A stretch of DNA of 64,000 bases from Enemella dayhoffiae (GTDB taxonomy: Bacteria; Actinomycetota; Actinomycetes; Propionibacteriales; Propionibacteriaceae). The notes below the pieces were generated by a model. That model was not told the origin of the DNA. It saw nothing but the letters and a program-made list of their open reading frames with translations, and searched no databases. How positions within the stretch are numbered: the first letter of the stretch is position 1; each line of letters begins with the position of its first letter. Of the stretch, positions 1-8,775 are shown piece by piece. Position numbers and translations under genes: made by a program. The stretch spans positions 149,056-213,055 of the forward strand of contig NZ_NMVQ01000043.1 of the NCBI RefSeq assembly GCF_002250625.1, in the 5' to 3' direction.

Positions 1-48
1 GTCAACGGTCGATGTGTCGATCAGTATGCCCCATCGGTCGACGACGGA

Positions 49-660
49 TCAGGGCACCTTGTCCAGGATCTGCTTGGCCCGGGCGAGAGCGAGGGCCCGG
101 TCGGCGGGCTCGTCCCGCTTGTTCGGATCACCGGCGGTCACCCCCACGTTGAAGATGTTGGTGCCCTTGGCGAACACCACCCCGGCGTTCGTGTTGTAGC
201 CACCGACGAGGTAGTACGACTGGTCCCCGACTCCCGGCGAGGGTGACTTCTTGTCCGCCAAGGTCACCCCCCACTTCTCCATCTGGGTCGTCGCCGGGAC
301 CGTGAACGACAGGATCGAGATGCTGGTCGTGACGAACTCCCCCTTGGCCGTGTACCAGGAGCAGGAGGCCTCGTGGCTCACCCCGGAGGATCCTCGGTGC
401 TTCTCCACGGTCAGGCCCGTCCCCTCGGACGCCTGGGCGTCGGTCAGCAGGGAGCACAGCTGATCACCCGACATGGCGGGCGCCGCAGCCAGGGCAGGGT
501 CACGGGACGCGGTCGGGCTGGCCGACACGGTGGGACTCGTCCCCGCAGTGGGGGTGGCCGGCTGGCTCGGGTCGGCAGCGGTGGGTGCCGCCCCGGGGCC
601 GGACTGGCCGGCGCAGGCGGTCACCAGGAGCAGCGGCAGCGCCGCAAAGTATCTGAACAT
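49..660 (-). CDS. DUF3558-like lipoprotein
   Basis: A 203-residue secreted protein. The N-terminus has a short hydrophobic signal ending in LLLVTAC, a lipobox with the lipid-modified Cys at about residue 16. A Ser/Thr/Pro/Ala-rich linker follows to about residue 60. The folded part begins DQLCSLLTDAQAS and carries the paired cysteines (CSLL and SCSWY) typical of DUF3558-type actinobacterial lipoproteins, whose function is unknown. It is divergent from the IclR gene. Nothing recognisable lies between its stop and the window edge. Confidence 0.75.
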   Translation of the reverse strand: MFRYFAALPLLLVTACAGQSGPGAAPTAADPSQPATPTAGTSPTVSASPTASRDPALAAAPAMSGDQLCSLLTDAQASEGTGLTVEKHRGSSGVSHEASCSWYTAKGEFVTTSISILSFTVPATTQMEKWGVTLADKKSPSPGVGDQSYYLVGGYNTNAGVVFAKGTNIFNVGVTAGDPNKRDEPADRALALARAKQILDKVP

Positions 661-748
661 TCCTTAATGATCCTATTAGTCCGGGTCATCACGAACACCA
701 GCCCTCAAATCGTTATCGAATCCACTCACTGGATCAGCGTCCCGGCCA

Positions 749-778
749 TTGACGCAGGCCGCCGCGGCCGCCTAGATT
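749..778 (+). promoter_or_regulatory. Candidate sigma-70 promoter of the iclR/uronate operon
   Basis: TTGACG at 749-754 and TAGATT at 773-778 are separated by 18 bases. Transcription would start near 785 and leave a leader of about 50 bases before the start codon chosen at 834. Confidence 0.5.
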
Positions 779-795
779 CTCATCAATGATCGGGA

Positions 796-812
796 CGATG
801 ATTCGCTCATCG
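796..812. promoter_or_regulatory. Palindrome in the iclR leader, candidate operator
   Basis: CGATGA-TTCGC-TCATCG is a perfect 6-bp inverted repeat just downstream of the predicted transcription start. This position fits autorepression by the IclR regulator, but no consensus was checked. Confidence 0.35.
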
Positions 813-833
813 GATCGTGCCGGGGAGGTGGCG

Positions 834-1646
834 ATGGTGACACGGGCGGTCGAGGTGGAGGCGCCGGCTGGCACCCTGCAGCGTGGTCTGGCCATCCTCG
901 ACCTGCTGGCCCTCGGCGAGCGGCCCACGGTGAGCGAGCTGATCGACCGGGTCGGCATGTCCAAGAGTGCGGCCTTCCGCGTGCTCGCCACGCTGCGCGA
1001 GCACGCCCTGGTCGAGTGGGACTCCACCCTGGGCGGGCGGGTGGTCCCCGGCGAGCGCGCAGTCCTGCTCGGGGTGAGCGGCCTGCGCACGTTTGACCCT
1101 TGGGAGCACGGACGGCACCTGTTGGCCGAGCTGGCGCACACCCTCGGCGAGTCGGCGCTGATGGCGATCCGCGACGGGGCGGAGATGGTCTACATCGCCC
1201 ACGAGGACCACAGCGACCACATGGTGGGTGTACGCCGACTGCTCGGCGCCCGCCGTCCGGCGTACGCCAGCTCGCTGGGCAAGGCGTACCTCGCCGCGAT
1301 GCCGGACAGCGAACTCGAACCGCTGCTGGAATCCCTTGAACTGCAGGCGTTCACGCCGACCACGATCACCTCGATCAAGGAGCTGCGCGCCCAGCTGGCC
1401 GAGACCCGTGAGCGCGGCTGGGCGATCGATCTCGGCGAACACGAGAACGGCGTGATGTGCTTCGGTGTCGCCGTGCTCGACCATGTTGACCACCCCGTCT
1501 GCTCCATCTCGGTCGCCGGACCGCAGGACCGGATCCGGGCCAATCAGGACCGGGTCATCGCCCAGGTCACCGCAACTGCCCGTGCGCTCTCGGAGCGGAT
1601 GGGTCACCTAGACCAGCAGCAACAGCTGACGGAGACGAGCCAGTGA
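834..1646 (+). CDS. IclR-family transcriptional regulator of the uronate locus
   Basis: The N-terminal winged helix-turn-helix runs over about residues 13-75 (QRGLAILDLL, VSELIDRVGMSKSAAFRVLATL). The IclR effector-binding domain follows to about residue 255 (ASSLGKAYLAAMP, ERGWAIDLGEHENGV, and the conserved C of VCSISVAGP). The start at 834 has GGAGG five bases upstream; an in-frame ATG at 786 has no such site. IclR proteins (KdgR type) commonly control pectin and uronate catabolism, which matches the kduI/kduD genes downstream. It probably senses 2-keto-3-deoxygluconate or a related intermediate (inference). Confidence 0.88.
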   Translation: MVTRAVEVEAPAGTLQRGLAILDLLALGERPTVSELIDRVGMSKSAAFRVLATLREHALVEWDSTLGGRVVPGERAVLLGVSGLRTFDPWEHGRHLLAELAHTLGESALMAIRDGAEMVYIAHEDHSDHMVGVRRLLGARRPAYASSLGKAYLAAMPDSELEPLLESLELQAFTPTTITSIKELRAQLAETRERGWAIDLGEHENGVMCFGVAVLDHVDHPVCSISVAGPQDRIRANQDRVIAQVTATARALSERMGHLDQQQQLTETSQ

Positions 1647-1666
1647 TGTCCCAGAAAGGCAAACCA

Positions 1667-2965
1667 ATGAACAAGATCCGCAGTGTCGCGGTCGCGCTCG
1701 CCTGTGTTGGTGCGTTGACCATGGCCGCCTGTACGCCGGGCGAGAAACCGACCACCCAGACGACGAACAGTGACCCACGCTCGGGTCCGCAGGAGTTGAC
1801 CTACCTGTACTTCACCGACGGGCCCGACGAGCAGGCCACCCGGGACCTGATCGCGAAGTTTGAGAAGGAGAAGAACGTCAAGGTCACCCTGGAGATCGTC
1901 CCCTTCGCCAACCTGGAGCAGACCCTGCAGGCCCGGCTCAGCGGCGGCAACGCTCCCGACGTCGCCAGGCTGTCGGCATTGACCAACTTCAAGACCGACC
2001 TGCTGGACCTGAACACCTACCAGAAGGACAACCTGGACGGGAAGTTCATCGACGGCTTCGACAGGGCGACCAAGGGTGACAAGGGGGAGCGCCTCGCCGT
2101 CCCCAGCGACCTCACCATCAACGGCCCGTTCGTCAACGTCGACCAGTTCAAGAAGGCCGGCGTCGAGGTTCCCACCAAGGAAAAGCCGTGGAAGTCGTGG
2201 CAGGAGATGGTGGACGCCGCCAAGAAGGTGAAAGAGGCCAACAAGACCGAATATTCGGTCGCGATGGACGTCTCCGGGCACCGGTTCTCCACCATGCTCA
2301 GCCAGTACGGCACCAACCTGATCGGCGCCGACGGCAAGTCGGTCGGGATGGACGAGGCCAAGACCACCCAGATGATCTCCGACTTCGCCAAGTGGAACAA
2401 CGACGGCACCATGCCGAAGGACCTCACCCTGCAGGCCGGCTCGAAGTACAAGGCCGCCAACGAGGTGTTCCTCGCCCAGCAGGTGCCGGTCTACCTGTCC
2501 GGCAACTGGCAGGTGGCCGCGTTCGACAAGAACGCCAAGTTCGGCTGGCAGGCCGTGCCCAACCCGTGCCAGGCCCGCTGCGGGGGCTACCCCGGTGGCA
2601 AGTTCATGGCCGGCTTCAAGAAGTCGAAGAACCCTGCCCTGGCAGCGGAATTCATCGCCTGGATGAACTCGGCGGAGAACCAGAAGCAGATGGACGCCGG
2701 AGCCAACTTCCTGCCCACGCGCAAGGATCTGGTCGACACCACGATCGAGTACAAGACCCGCAAGCAGGACATGGAGGTGTTCAAGGCCGAGATCAAGAAC
2801 ACCCCCGAGGACACCTACGCGGGCGCGTACGCTCCAGCCTTCAGCAACGCGGCCAAGGCGTTCGTGTCCGAGATCTCCAACGTGCTCGCGGGTAAGCAGC
2901 AGCCAGCCGAGGCCACCTCGAAGATCAAGGCCGCAACGGAAAAGGCCATCAAGGATGCCGGCTGA
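1667..2965 (+). CDS. Sugar ABC transporter substrate-binding lipoprotein (family 1)
   Basis: A 432-residue extracellular solute-binding protein. The start at 1667 is preceded by AGAAAGG at a good distance, and the signal peptide MNKIRSVAVALAC ends in the lipobox LTMAAC. Typical family-1 features are LEQTLQARLSGGNAPDV near the N-terminus and FMAGFKKSKNPALAAEFIAW in the C-terminal lobe. It begins just after iclR and overlaps the first permease gene, so it is the binding component of the same importer. The neighbours suggest an oligogalacturonide or unsaturated uronide ligand (inference). Confidence 0.9.
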   Translation: MNKIRSVAVALACVGALTMAACTPGEKPTTQTTNSDPRSGPQELTYLYFTDGPDEQATRDLIAKFEKEKNVKVTLEIVPFANLEQTLQARLSGGNAPDVARLSALTNFKTDLLDLNTYQKDNLDGKFIDGFDRATKGDKGERLAVPSDLTINGPFVNVDQFKKAGVEVPTKEKPWKSWQEMVDAAKKVKEANKTEYSVAMDVSGHRFSTMLSQYGTNLIGADGKSVGMDEAKTTQMISDFAKWNNDGTMPKDLTLQAGSKYKAANEVFLAQQVPVYLSGNWQVAAFDKNAKFGWQAVPNPCQARCGGYPGGKFMAGFKKSKNPALAAEFIAWMNSAENQKQMDAGANFLPTRKDLVDTTIEYKTRKQDMEVFKAEIKNTPEDTYAGAYAPAFSNAAKAFVSEISNVLAGKQQPAEATSKIKAATEKAIKDAG

Positions 2966-3932
2966 CGAAAATCCTGGACCGGGCTCCCGGGGCGGAGCGA
3001 CCAGCTCCGCCCCGGCGAGCCGGGCCGACGGTGGCTCGGAGAATCGCCGCATCAAGCGGCATCACCTGTCGGGGAAGGCGGTCGCGCCCTACCTGTTCGT
3101 GCTGCCCAACATGCTGGTGTTCATCGCGTTCACGATCATCCCCGCCGGCTACATGTTCAACATGTCCCTGTTCGACTCGAAGAACGGGCGCACCTTCGAA
3201 CCGGTCGGCTTCGGCAACTTCACCGAGATCGCCACCGACGGTGAGTTCGCCAGAATCCTTTGGCAGACGGCGATCTTCACCGTCTTCTTCGTCGTGCTGA
3301 CGGTCGTCTTCGCCACCCTGTTCGCGGTGCTGCTGAACGACCAGTTCCGTGGACGCACTTTCTTCCGGGCCGTGCTCTTCCTGCCGTCGCTGCTGTCGGC
3401 TGTGGTGATCGGCCTGATCTGGGGCTGGATGTTCGAACGCTCCAACGGGTTGATCAACGTGGTCGGTTCGAGCTTCGGGCTGCCCGAGATTCCGTGGCTG
3501 GTCAACGAGAACCTGGCCCTCGGGGTGGTCATCTTCGTCGGCCTGTGGATGCACACCGGCTTCTACACGCTGATCGTGCTCGCCGGGTTGCAGGGAATCG
3601 ACCCCAACGTCTACGAGGCCGCCCGGGTGGACGGCGCCAGCACGATGCAGCGGTTCTTCCGGATCACCTGGCCGCTGCTGCGCCCGACGACGCTGGTGGT
3701 GCTGATCCTGTCCACCATCTCCGGCTTCCAGTCCTTCGACTTCATCTGGACCCTCACCGGCGGCGGACCGGTCGGCAGCACCACGCTGATCGTGCAGTAC
3801 ATCTACGAGAAGGGGTTCAGCACCCCGAGCCGCTACGGCCTGGCCGCAGCCGGCGGCGTGGTGCTGTTCTTCATCGTGTTCGTGCTGACGATGTTCAACT
3901 TCTGGTACGGGCGACGCAAGGAGGCGGCATGA
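2955..3932 (+). CDS. Sugar ABC transporter permease (MalF/UgpA type)
   Basis: A 325-residue inner-membrane protein with about six membrane helices after a polar N-terminal tail of about 35 residues. The cytoplasmic EAA loop, which docks the ATPase, is present as EAARVDGASTMQRFFRITWPLL near residue 218. The start codon overlaps the end of the binding-protein gene and the stop overlaps the start of the second permease, so the three are translationally coupled. No ATP-binding gene is present in this operon. Confidence 0.9.
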   Translation: MPADENPGPGSRGGATSSAPASRADGGSENRRIKRHHLSGKAVAPYLFVLPNMLVFIAFTIIPAGYMFNMSLFDSKNGRTFEPVGFGNFTEIATDGEFARILWQTAIFTVFFVVLTVVFATLFAVLLNDQFRGRTFFRAVLFLPSLLSAVVIGLIWGWMFERSNGLINVVGSSFGLPEIPWLVNENLALGVVIFVGLWMHTGFYTLIVLAGLQGIDPNVYEAARVDGASTMQRFFRITWPLLRPTTLVVLILSTISGFQSFDFIWTLTGGGPVGSTTLIVQYIYEKGFSTPSRYGLAAAGGVVLFFIVFVLTMFNFWYGRRKEAA

Positions 3933-4837
3933 GCACCACCGCGACCACCGATACCGAGGCCACCCGACCCGCTGGCAAGCAGGACAAGGGAAAGCGCTGG
4001 ACCTCCACCTCATCCACCGGGGCTCCGACCACGGTCGTGGTGCTGCGCTATGCGGTGCTGATCGCGGCCTCGATCGGGGTGCTGATCCCGCTGGTGTGGA
4101 CACTGCTGTCCAGCTTCAAGTCCCAGGGTGAGCTGGGCAAGCGGCCGCCGACCCTGCTGCCGGAGAGTTTCGCCCCGACCAACTACGTCGAGGCGCTGTC
4201 CCGGTTCGAGTTCACCACCTACCTCACCAACTCCGTGATCGTCACCATCGGCGCCACCGTGCTCACCGTGGTGATCAACACGATGTGCGCCTACGGACTG
4301 GCCAAGTACAACTTCCGGGGCCGGACCGCGCTGTTCATCCTGGTGCTGGCGATGATCATGGTGCCGCTGCAGGTGATCCTGATCTCGGTCTATCAGGTTG
4401 CCAACACCCTGGGCCTGGTCAACTCGCTGTGGGGCCTGATCATCCCACCGGCCGCCACCCCGACCGGCGTTTTCCTGCTCAGGCAGTACATGCTGACGAT
4501 TCCCGATGAGCTGATCGAATCCGCACGGGTGGACGGGGCGCGGGAATTCCCCATCTTCCTGCGGATCATCGTCCCGCTCTGCGGACCGGCCATCGCCGTG
4601 GTGACCATCTTCTCGGTGATGTGGCGCTGGAACGACTTCCTGTGGCCGTTGATCATCAGCCAGGACCGGGCCAAGTACACCCTGCCCGTGGCGCTTGCCC
4701 AGTTCAGCGCCGAGGAGACCGTCTCGTTCAACTACATCCTCGCCATGTCGGTGGTGACGATGCTGCCGGTGATCATCATCTTCCTGTTCCTGCAGCGCCA
4801 CATCGTCACCGGCATCTCGAACACCGGCATCAAGTGA
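3929..4837 (+). CDS. Sugar ABC transporter permease (MalG/UgpE type)
   Basis: A 302-residue partner permease. The ATG at 3929 overlaps the stop of the preceding gene (ATGA) and has AAGGAGG just upstream. A polar N-terminus of about 35 residues precedes six membrane helices. The EAA-type motif is SARVDGAREFPIFLRIIVPL near residue 200. With the previous gene it forms the heterodimeric channel of a carbohydrate importer. Confidence 0.9.
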   Translation: MSTTATTDTEATRPAGKQDKGKRWTSTSSTGAPTTVVVLRYAVLIAASIGVLIPLVWTLLSSFKSQGELGKRPPTLLPESFAPTNYVEALSRFEFTTYLTNSVIVTIGATVLTVVINTMCAYGLAKYNFRGRTALFILVLAMIMVPLQVILISVYQVANTLGLVNSLWGLIIPPAATPTGVFLLRQYMLTIPDELIESARVDGAREFPIFLRIIVPLCGPAIAVVTIFSVMWRWNDFLWPLIISQDRAKYTLPVALAQFSAEETVSFNYILAMSVVTMLPVIIIFLFLQRHIVTGISNTGIK

Positions 4838-4853
4838 CCCAGAAGGAAAGTTC

Positions 4854-7607
4854 GTGCCCATCACCGACCGCACCGTGCACGCCCTCGATGCCCGGCGCAA
4901 CATCCGGGACTGGCTGATCAGTCCCGCGTACGCCACCCCGGCCGACCTGGCCGCCGAGCTTGCGGATCAAGGGGATCCGTTCCGGAGTGACAGTTCGGGG
5001 CCGGAGGTCAGCCACGAGCACGCGCGCTGGGTGCTGACCAACGGCCCCGACGTGACCCCGCTGAAGGAACGGATCCTGCCGGCCCGGCGGATCACCGAGC
5101 CGCCGAACGGCGAGCCGATCGAGGGTGGGCCGTTCACCCTCACCGCGGGGGGCGCCGACCACGTCGGGAAGTGGTCCCGGGCGCACCTGGCCGACGACGG
5201 ACTGCTGGACTGGTCGGAGTTCTGCTACACCCCCCAGTGGCGATTCGCCACCGCGGCCACCGTGCTCGAGGTGGACCAGGCCGACCGGCGCACCATCGAG
5301 GTCGCAGCCACCGGGCCGTTCACCCTGTGGCTGAACGGCAAGGAAATCCTGTCAGCAGACGAAGTGCGCTACATGGAACCCGCCCCGCATCGGGTAGACG
5401 TGTGGTTGCCTTCGGGGACTTCCACCCTCGTGCTGGCCGGCTGGCAGGTCGCCTTCCGCGAGGTCCGCCAGGTCTACCGCGTCCGCGTGCTCGGCCTGCC
5501 GGTGCGCGTGGTGATCCCCAGCCCCGGTGCCGATGAGGACGCGGCCCGCGGGTGCGAGCACCTGCTGAACGCCGTCGGCTCGGCGCGCTGGGGCAGCGAG
5601 CAGGGCACACTTCTGCTGACGGGTCCGCGCGGGCTCACCGTGGACGCCACCGTGGATGGGGTCAGCCGGAGGGTCGAACTCTCGGAAACCCCCGTGGAGT
5701 TGGACTTCACGGCGGTTGACGACGAGGACGACGCGGACGACCTGTCCACCGGAGGTACCGGCGCATCGATGCTGTCGCGGCCCTACGACGAGGTCGAGAT
5801 CGCCGTGGCCGACCAGCCCAGCAGCCCGATCCGCCGCCTGCTCCCGTTCGCCCGGCTCCCCAGGCGCTACCGTTCCGAGCCCGAGGGCGATCCGCAGCAG
5901 TGGCGCCAGGAGTTCCTGCAGCACGCCATCGGCATCGGCGGCACCGCCGCCGCCCTCGCCGCTCACACGCTGGCTGAGCCGTCAACGTCGGCTGAGCCTG
6001 TCGAAGCCACGTCGGCCGAGGCATCCACGTCGGCTGAGCCTGTCGAGGCCCCCGTGGTCACCACCGAGCGCGTCGAGAAGGCGTTGTGGATGATCGACCA
6101 CCGCGCCGACTGCGCCGACTTCGAGGCGGTGGGCCTGGCCCACCTGCTGCACCGGATCCCGGCGGATCGGTGGGCCGACGGCGTACGCGAACGGGTCGAG
6201 CAATCCCTGCTGGACTTCAAGTTCTGGATCGACCAGCCCGGTCTGGACGCGATGTGCTATTTCACCGAGAACCACCAGTTCGTCTGGCACACCGCCGAAT
6301 ATCTGATCGGCTCGCTGTTCGCCGATCGCCGGTTCAGCAACTCCGGCCAGACTGGAGCCGAGCACGCCGAGCACGGTCGTCGGCTCGCCCTGGACTGGCT
6401 GAGGGTACGCCTGCCCGGCGGCTTCGCCGAGTTCGACTCGAACGCCTATCTCGCCATCGACTGCTTCGCCGCCGTCTCGCTGGTGGAGCTCGCCGAGGAC
6501 GAGGAGTTGCGCGAGCTGGCCACGGCACTCGCCGACCGGATCCTGCTCTCCCTGGCCACCAACTCCTGGCGCGGGGTGCACGGTGCCGCCCACGGCCGCT
6601 CCTACGTGCAGACCCAGCGCTCCTCCCGGCTGGAGGAGACCGCCCCGATCCAGTGGGTCTGCTTCGGTGTCGGCGCCCTCAACGAGGCCGTGCTGCCCAC
6701 CGCCGCGATCGCCACGGCGCAACGCTATGAGCTGCCGGAAATCGCGCGTCAGCTGGCGATCCCGGGCGACGAGCCGACCTGGCACGAACAGCGGTACGCC
6801 GGGGACTACCGGTTCGAGCACGACCTGCTGAGCCGCCCCTACCGCTCCCGCGCGGTGTTCTATCGGGCACCCGAGGTGATGCTCTCCTCGGCCCAGGACT
6901 ACCGCTCCGGGCTGCCCGGTCTGCAGGAGTACATCTGGGGCGCCACCCTCGGCCCAGAAACCCAGATCGCGGTGAGCCACGCCCCCAACGCGTCGGTGTC
7001 CCCGTCGGCCCGCCCGAACAGCTGGGCCGGCAACCGGGAGCTGCCGCGGGTGCACCAGCACCGCGACGTGCTGGTGGCGCTCCACCGCATCGGCGCCGAC
7101 GACCCGATGGGTTACAGCCACGCCTGGTTCCCCACCACCCACCTCGACGAGTGGCTGCAACGCGGGTCGTGGACGGCCGGCCGCCGCGGCGACGGCTATG
7201 TGGCGTTGAGCACCGCCGGCGGCACGCGGCTGGTCCGCAGCGGGTCTGACGCGCTGCAGGAGCTGCGACCGATCGGTGACGGCACCGCGTGGGTGTGCGT
7301 CGTCGGCCGGGCCAGCCAGGACGGCAGCCTTGCGGAGTTCGTCGCCTCGCTGGGTGAACCGGACTATGCGGCCGGTGACCTCGGGCCGCGGGTGATGGTC
7401 TCCCCGCAGGGCCGTCCCGCGATCGAGCTCGACTTCGACGGCCCGCTGCTGGTCGACGGCCGGGTCGCCGAACCGCTCGGCAACGAGCCGGGAATCGAGG
7501 GCCCCTTCGTCACCGGCGACGCCGACGAACTCCATTATCACCATGCGGGCAGGGAATATCGGGTCGACACCCGTGCTCCCGGCGAGCGGAAGGTCGGGCA
7601 TGGCTGA
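4854..7607 (+). CDS. Large unassigned protein of the uronate operon, possible polysaccharide-active enzyme
   Basis: A 917-residue cytoplasmic-looking protein with no signal peptide; I do not recognise the family with certainty. The N-terminal part resembles a beta-sandwich (GPFTLWLNGKEIL around residue 155). From about residue 402 the sequence is helix-rich with conserved-looking ENHQFVWHTAEYLIG and FDSNAYLAIDCFAA segments, suggestive of an alpha/alpha toroid as in lyases or uronyl hydrolases. The C-terminal 200 residues look beta-rich again. Residues 372-401 between the two parts are low-complexity (AEPVEA-type) and are encoded by dispersed repeat copies. It overlaps the GH105 gene by 8 bases. 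A role in cleaving imported rhamnogalacturonan or oligogalacturonide fragments is an inference from position. Confidence 0.6.
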   Translation: MPITDRTVHALDARRNIRDWLISPAYATPADLAAELADQGDPFRSDSSGPEVSHEHARWVLTNGPDVTPLKERILPARRITEPPNGEPIEGGPFTLTAGGADHVGKWSRAHLADDGLLDWSEFCYTPQWRFATAATVLEVDQADRRTIEVAATGPFTLWLNGKEILSADEVRYMEPAPHRVDVWLPSGTSTLVLAGWQVAFREVRQVYRVRVLGLPVRVVIPSPGADEDAARGCEHLLNAVGSARWGSEQGTLLLTGPRGLTVDATVDGVSRRVELSETPVELDFTAVDDEDDADDLSTGGTGASMLSRPYDEVEIAVADQPSSPIRRLLPFARLPRRYRSEPEGDPQQWRQEFLQHAIGIGGTAAALAAHTLAEPSTSAEPVEATSAEASTSAEPVEAPVVTTERVEKALWMIDHRADCADFEAVGLAHLLHRIPADRWADGVRERVEQSLLDFKFWIDQPGLDAMCYFTENHQFVWHTAEYLIGSLFADRRFSNSGQTGAEHAEHGRRLALDWLRVRLPGGFAEFDSNAYLAIDCFAAVSLVELAEDEELRELATALADRILLSLATNSWRGVHGAAHGRSYVQTQRSSRLEETAPIQWVCFGVGALNEAVLPTAAIATAQRYELPEIARQLAIPGDEPTWHEQRYAGDYRFEHDLLSRPYRSRAVFYRAPEVMLSSAQDYRSGLPGLQEYIWGATLGPETQIAVSHAPNASVSPSARPNSWAGNRELPRVHQHRDVLVALHRIGADDPMGYSHAWFPTTHLDEWLQRGSWTAGRRGDGYVALSTAGGTRLVRSGSDALQELRPIGDGTAWVCVVGRASQDGSLAEFVASLGEPDYAAGDLGPRVMVSPQGRPAIELDFDGPLLVDGRVAEPLGNEPGIEGPFVTGDADELHYHHAGREYRVDTRAPGERKVGHG
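5972..6050 (+). repeat. REP-like element, two full copies and one degenerate copy, read in frame
   Basis: GGCTGAGCCTGTCGAAGCC occurs at 5990-6008 and again, with one change, at 6032-6050; a degenerate copy starts at 5972. All lie inside the 917-codon gene and are translated as AEPVEA-like peptides in the linker between its two main parts. Confidence 0.8.
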
Positions 7608-8730
7608 GGAACATCGGCCGCTGACCGAGGTGCCGGGGGCGCTCCCCGGCCCCGCAGACGAGCCCACCGAGGTCGGCCTCGACCCTACCGTGGCACTGCT
7701 CGCCGACCCGCCGCTGCCCCCGCTGCCCGAGGCCGAGCTCACCCGCGATCGACTGACCGACGACCTGCACCGGTTGATCTCGTGCTCCGCCGAGCTCGAC
7801 CTGTCCCGCTGGTTCTGGGGTGAGGGCGTCGTGCTCGGCGGACTGGTGGACGCCGCCCTCGCCCTGGGCGAGCCGATCCACGACGTGGTGCCCGGCTTCT
7901 TCACCCACCACCGGTTGCAGCAGTTGGTCATCGAACACGTGAACAACCTCGCCCCCGGTGCCGCCGCCGCACGACTCGGCGACGCTGCGGTCGGAGACAC
8001 ATTGCTTGCCTGGCTGGATTCCCCGGGTGCCGCCACCTTCGACGCCAACGGCGCAGTGGAGCACTGGCCGGGCGGGGTGTGGGCAGACACGGCGTACATG
8101 ATGGGGACGTTCCTGGTGCACCACGGACGCCTGGTCGGACGCGAGGACCTGGTGCAGCGAGCCGCCGAGCAGTGGCTGGCGCACGCCGACATCCTGCAGG
8201 ACCCCACCACCGGGCTGATGGCGCACGGGTCACACCGCGGCGAGGTGCCACCCTGTCGCTGGGGTCGCGCCAACGCCTGGCTGGCGCTGGCGGCCTGTGA
8301 GCTGTTGGACTTCCACGACGGCGCGCTCGACGCAACCGTGGAACAGCAGGTCCGCGAGCGGCTGGCGCACCAGCTCTCCGGGGTACGCGACTGCCTGCCG
8401 CCAGACGCCGTGTGGTACGTCTTGATGGACGGACATCCCGAGACGAGGGGGATCGTGGAGACCTCGGCCGCCGCCGGACTGGTGGCCGCCCTGCTGCGGG
8501 CGGCCGACCTCGGCATCGACCCCGACGTGAACCGCCGCACCGGGCGTACCGCTATGTTGCGGCTGCACCCCTATCTCGACGAACGCGGCGGACTGACCCA
8601 GACCAGCGCGGGCACCGTGCTGCAGCTGATCCCCTTCGGCTATTCGGTGATCCGCACCGACCGCCTCCAACTGTGGGGGCAGGGGCTTGGCCTGCACGGC
8701 TGGGCCGCCGCGCTGCGCCACCTCATCTGA
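7600..8730 (+). CDS. GH105 unsaturated rhamnogalacturonyl/glucuronyl hydrolase
   Basis: A 376-residue cytoplasmic enzyme of the YteR/RhiN type, which removes the 4,5-unsaturated uronic acid from the non-reducing end of lyase products. Family signatures are GGVWADTAYMMGTFL (catalytic Asp region), CRWGRANAWLALA and VETSAAAGLVAALL. The start at 7600 has GGAAGG six bases upstream and overlaps the previous stop. About 45 N-terminal residues are Pro/Glu-rich and outside the barrel. Its product, the unsaturated uronate, rearranges to the substrate of the KduI encoded next. Confidence 0.88.
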   Translation: MAEEHRPLTEVPGALPGPADEPTEVGLDPTVALLADPPLPPLPEAELTRDRLTDDLHRLISCSAELDLSRWFWGEGVVLGGLVDAALALGEPIHDVVPGFFTHHRLQQLVIEHVNNLAPGAAAARLGDAAVGDTLLAWLDSPGAATFDANGAVEHWPGGVWADTAYMMGTFLVHHGRLVGREDLVQRAAEQWLAHADILQDPTTGLMAHGSHRGEVPPCRWGRANAWLALAACELLDFHDGALDATVEQQVRERLAHQLSGVRDCLPPDAVWYVLMDGHPETRGIVETSAAAGLVAALLRAADLGIDPDVNRRTGRTAMLRLHPYLDERGGLTQTSAGTVLQLIPFGYSVIRTDRLQLWGQGLGLHGWAAALRHLI

Positions 8731-8775
8731 CGACCGACCCGAACCGCCCGAAAGGGCACCAGGAAAGGAAATCCC

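Noticed and set aside
5982..8540. 852-codon minus-strand frame opposite the uronate genes
   Set aside because: Antisense shadow; the plus strand has coherent conserved proteins with ribosome sites.
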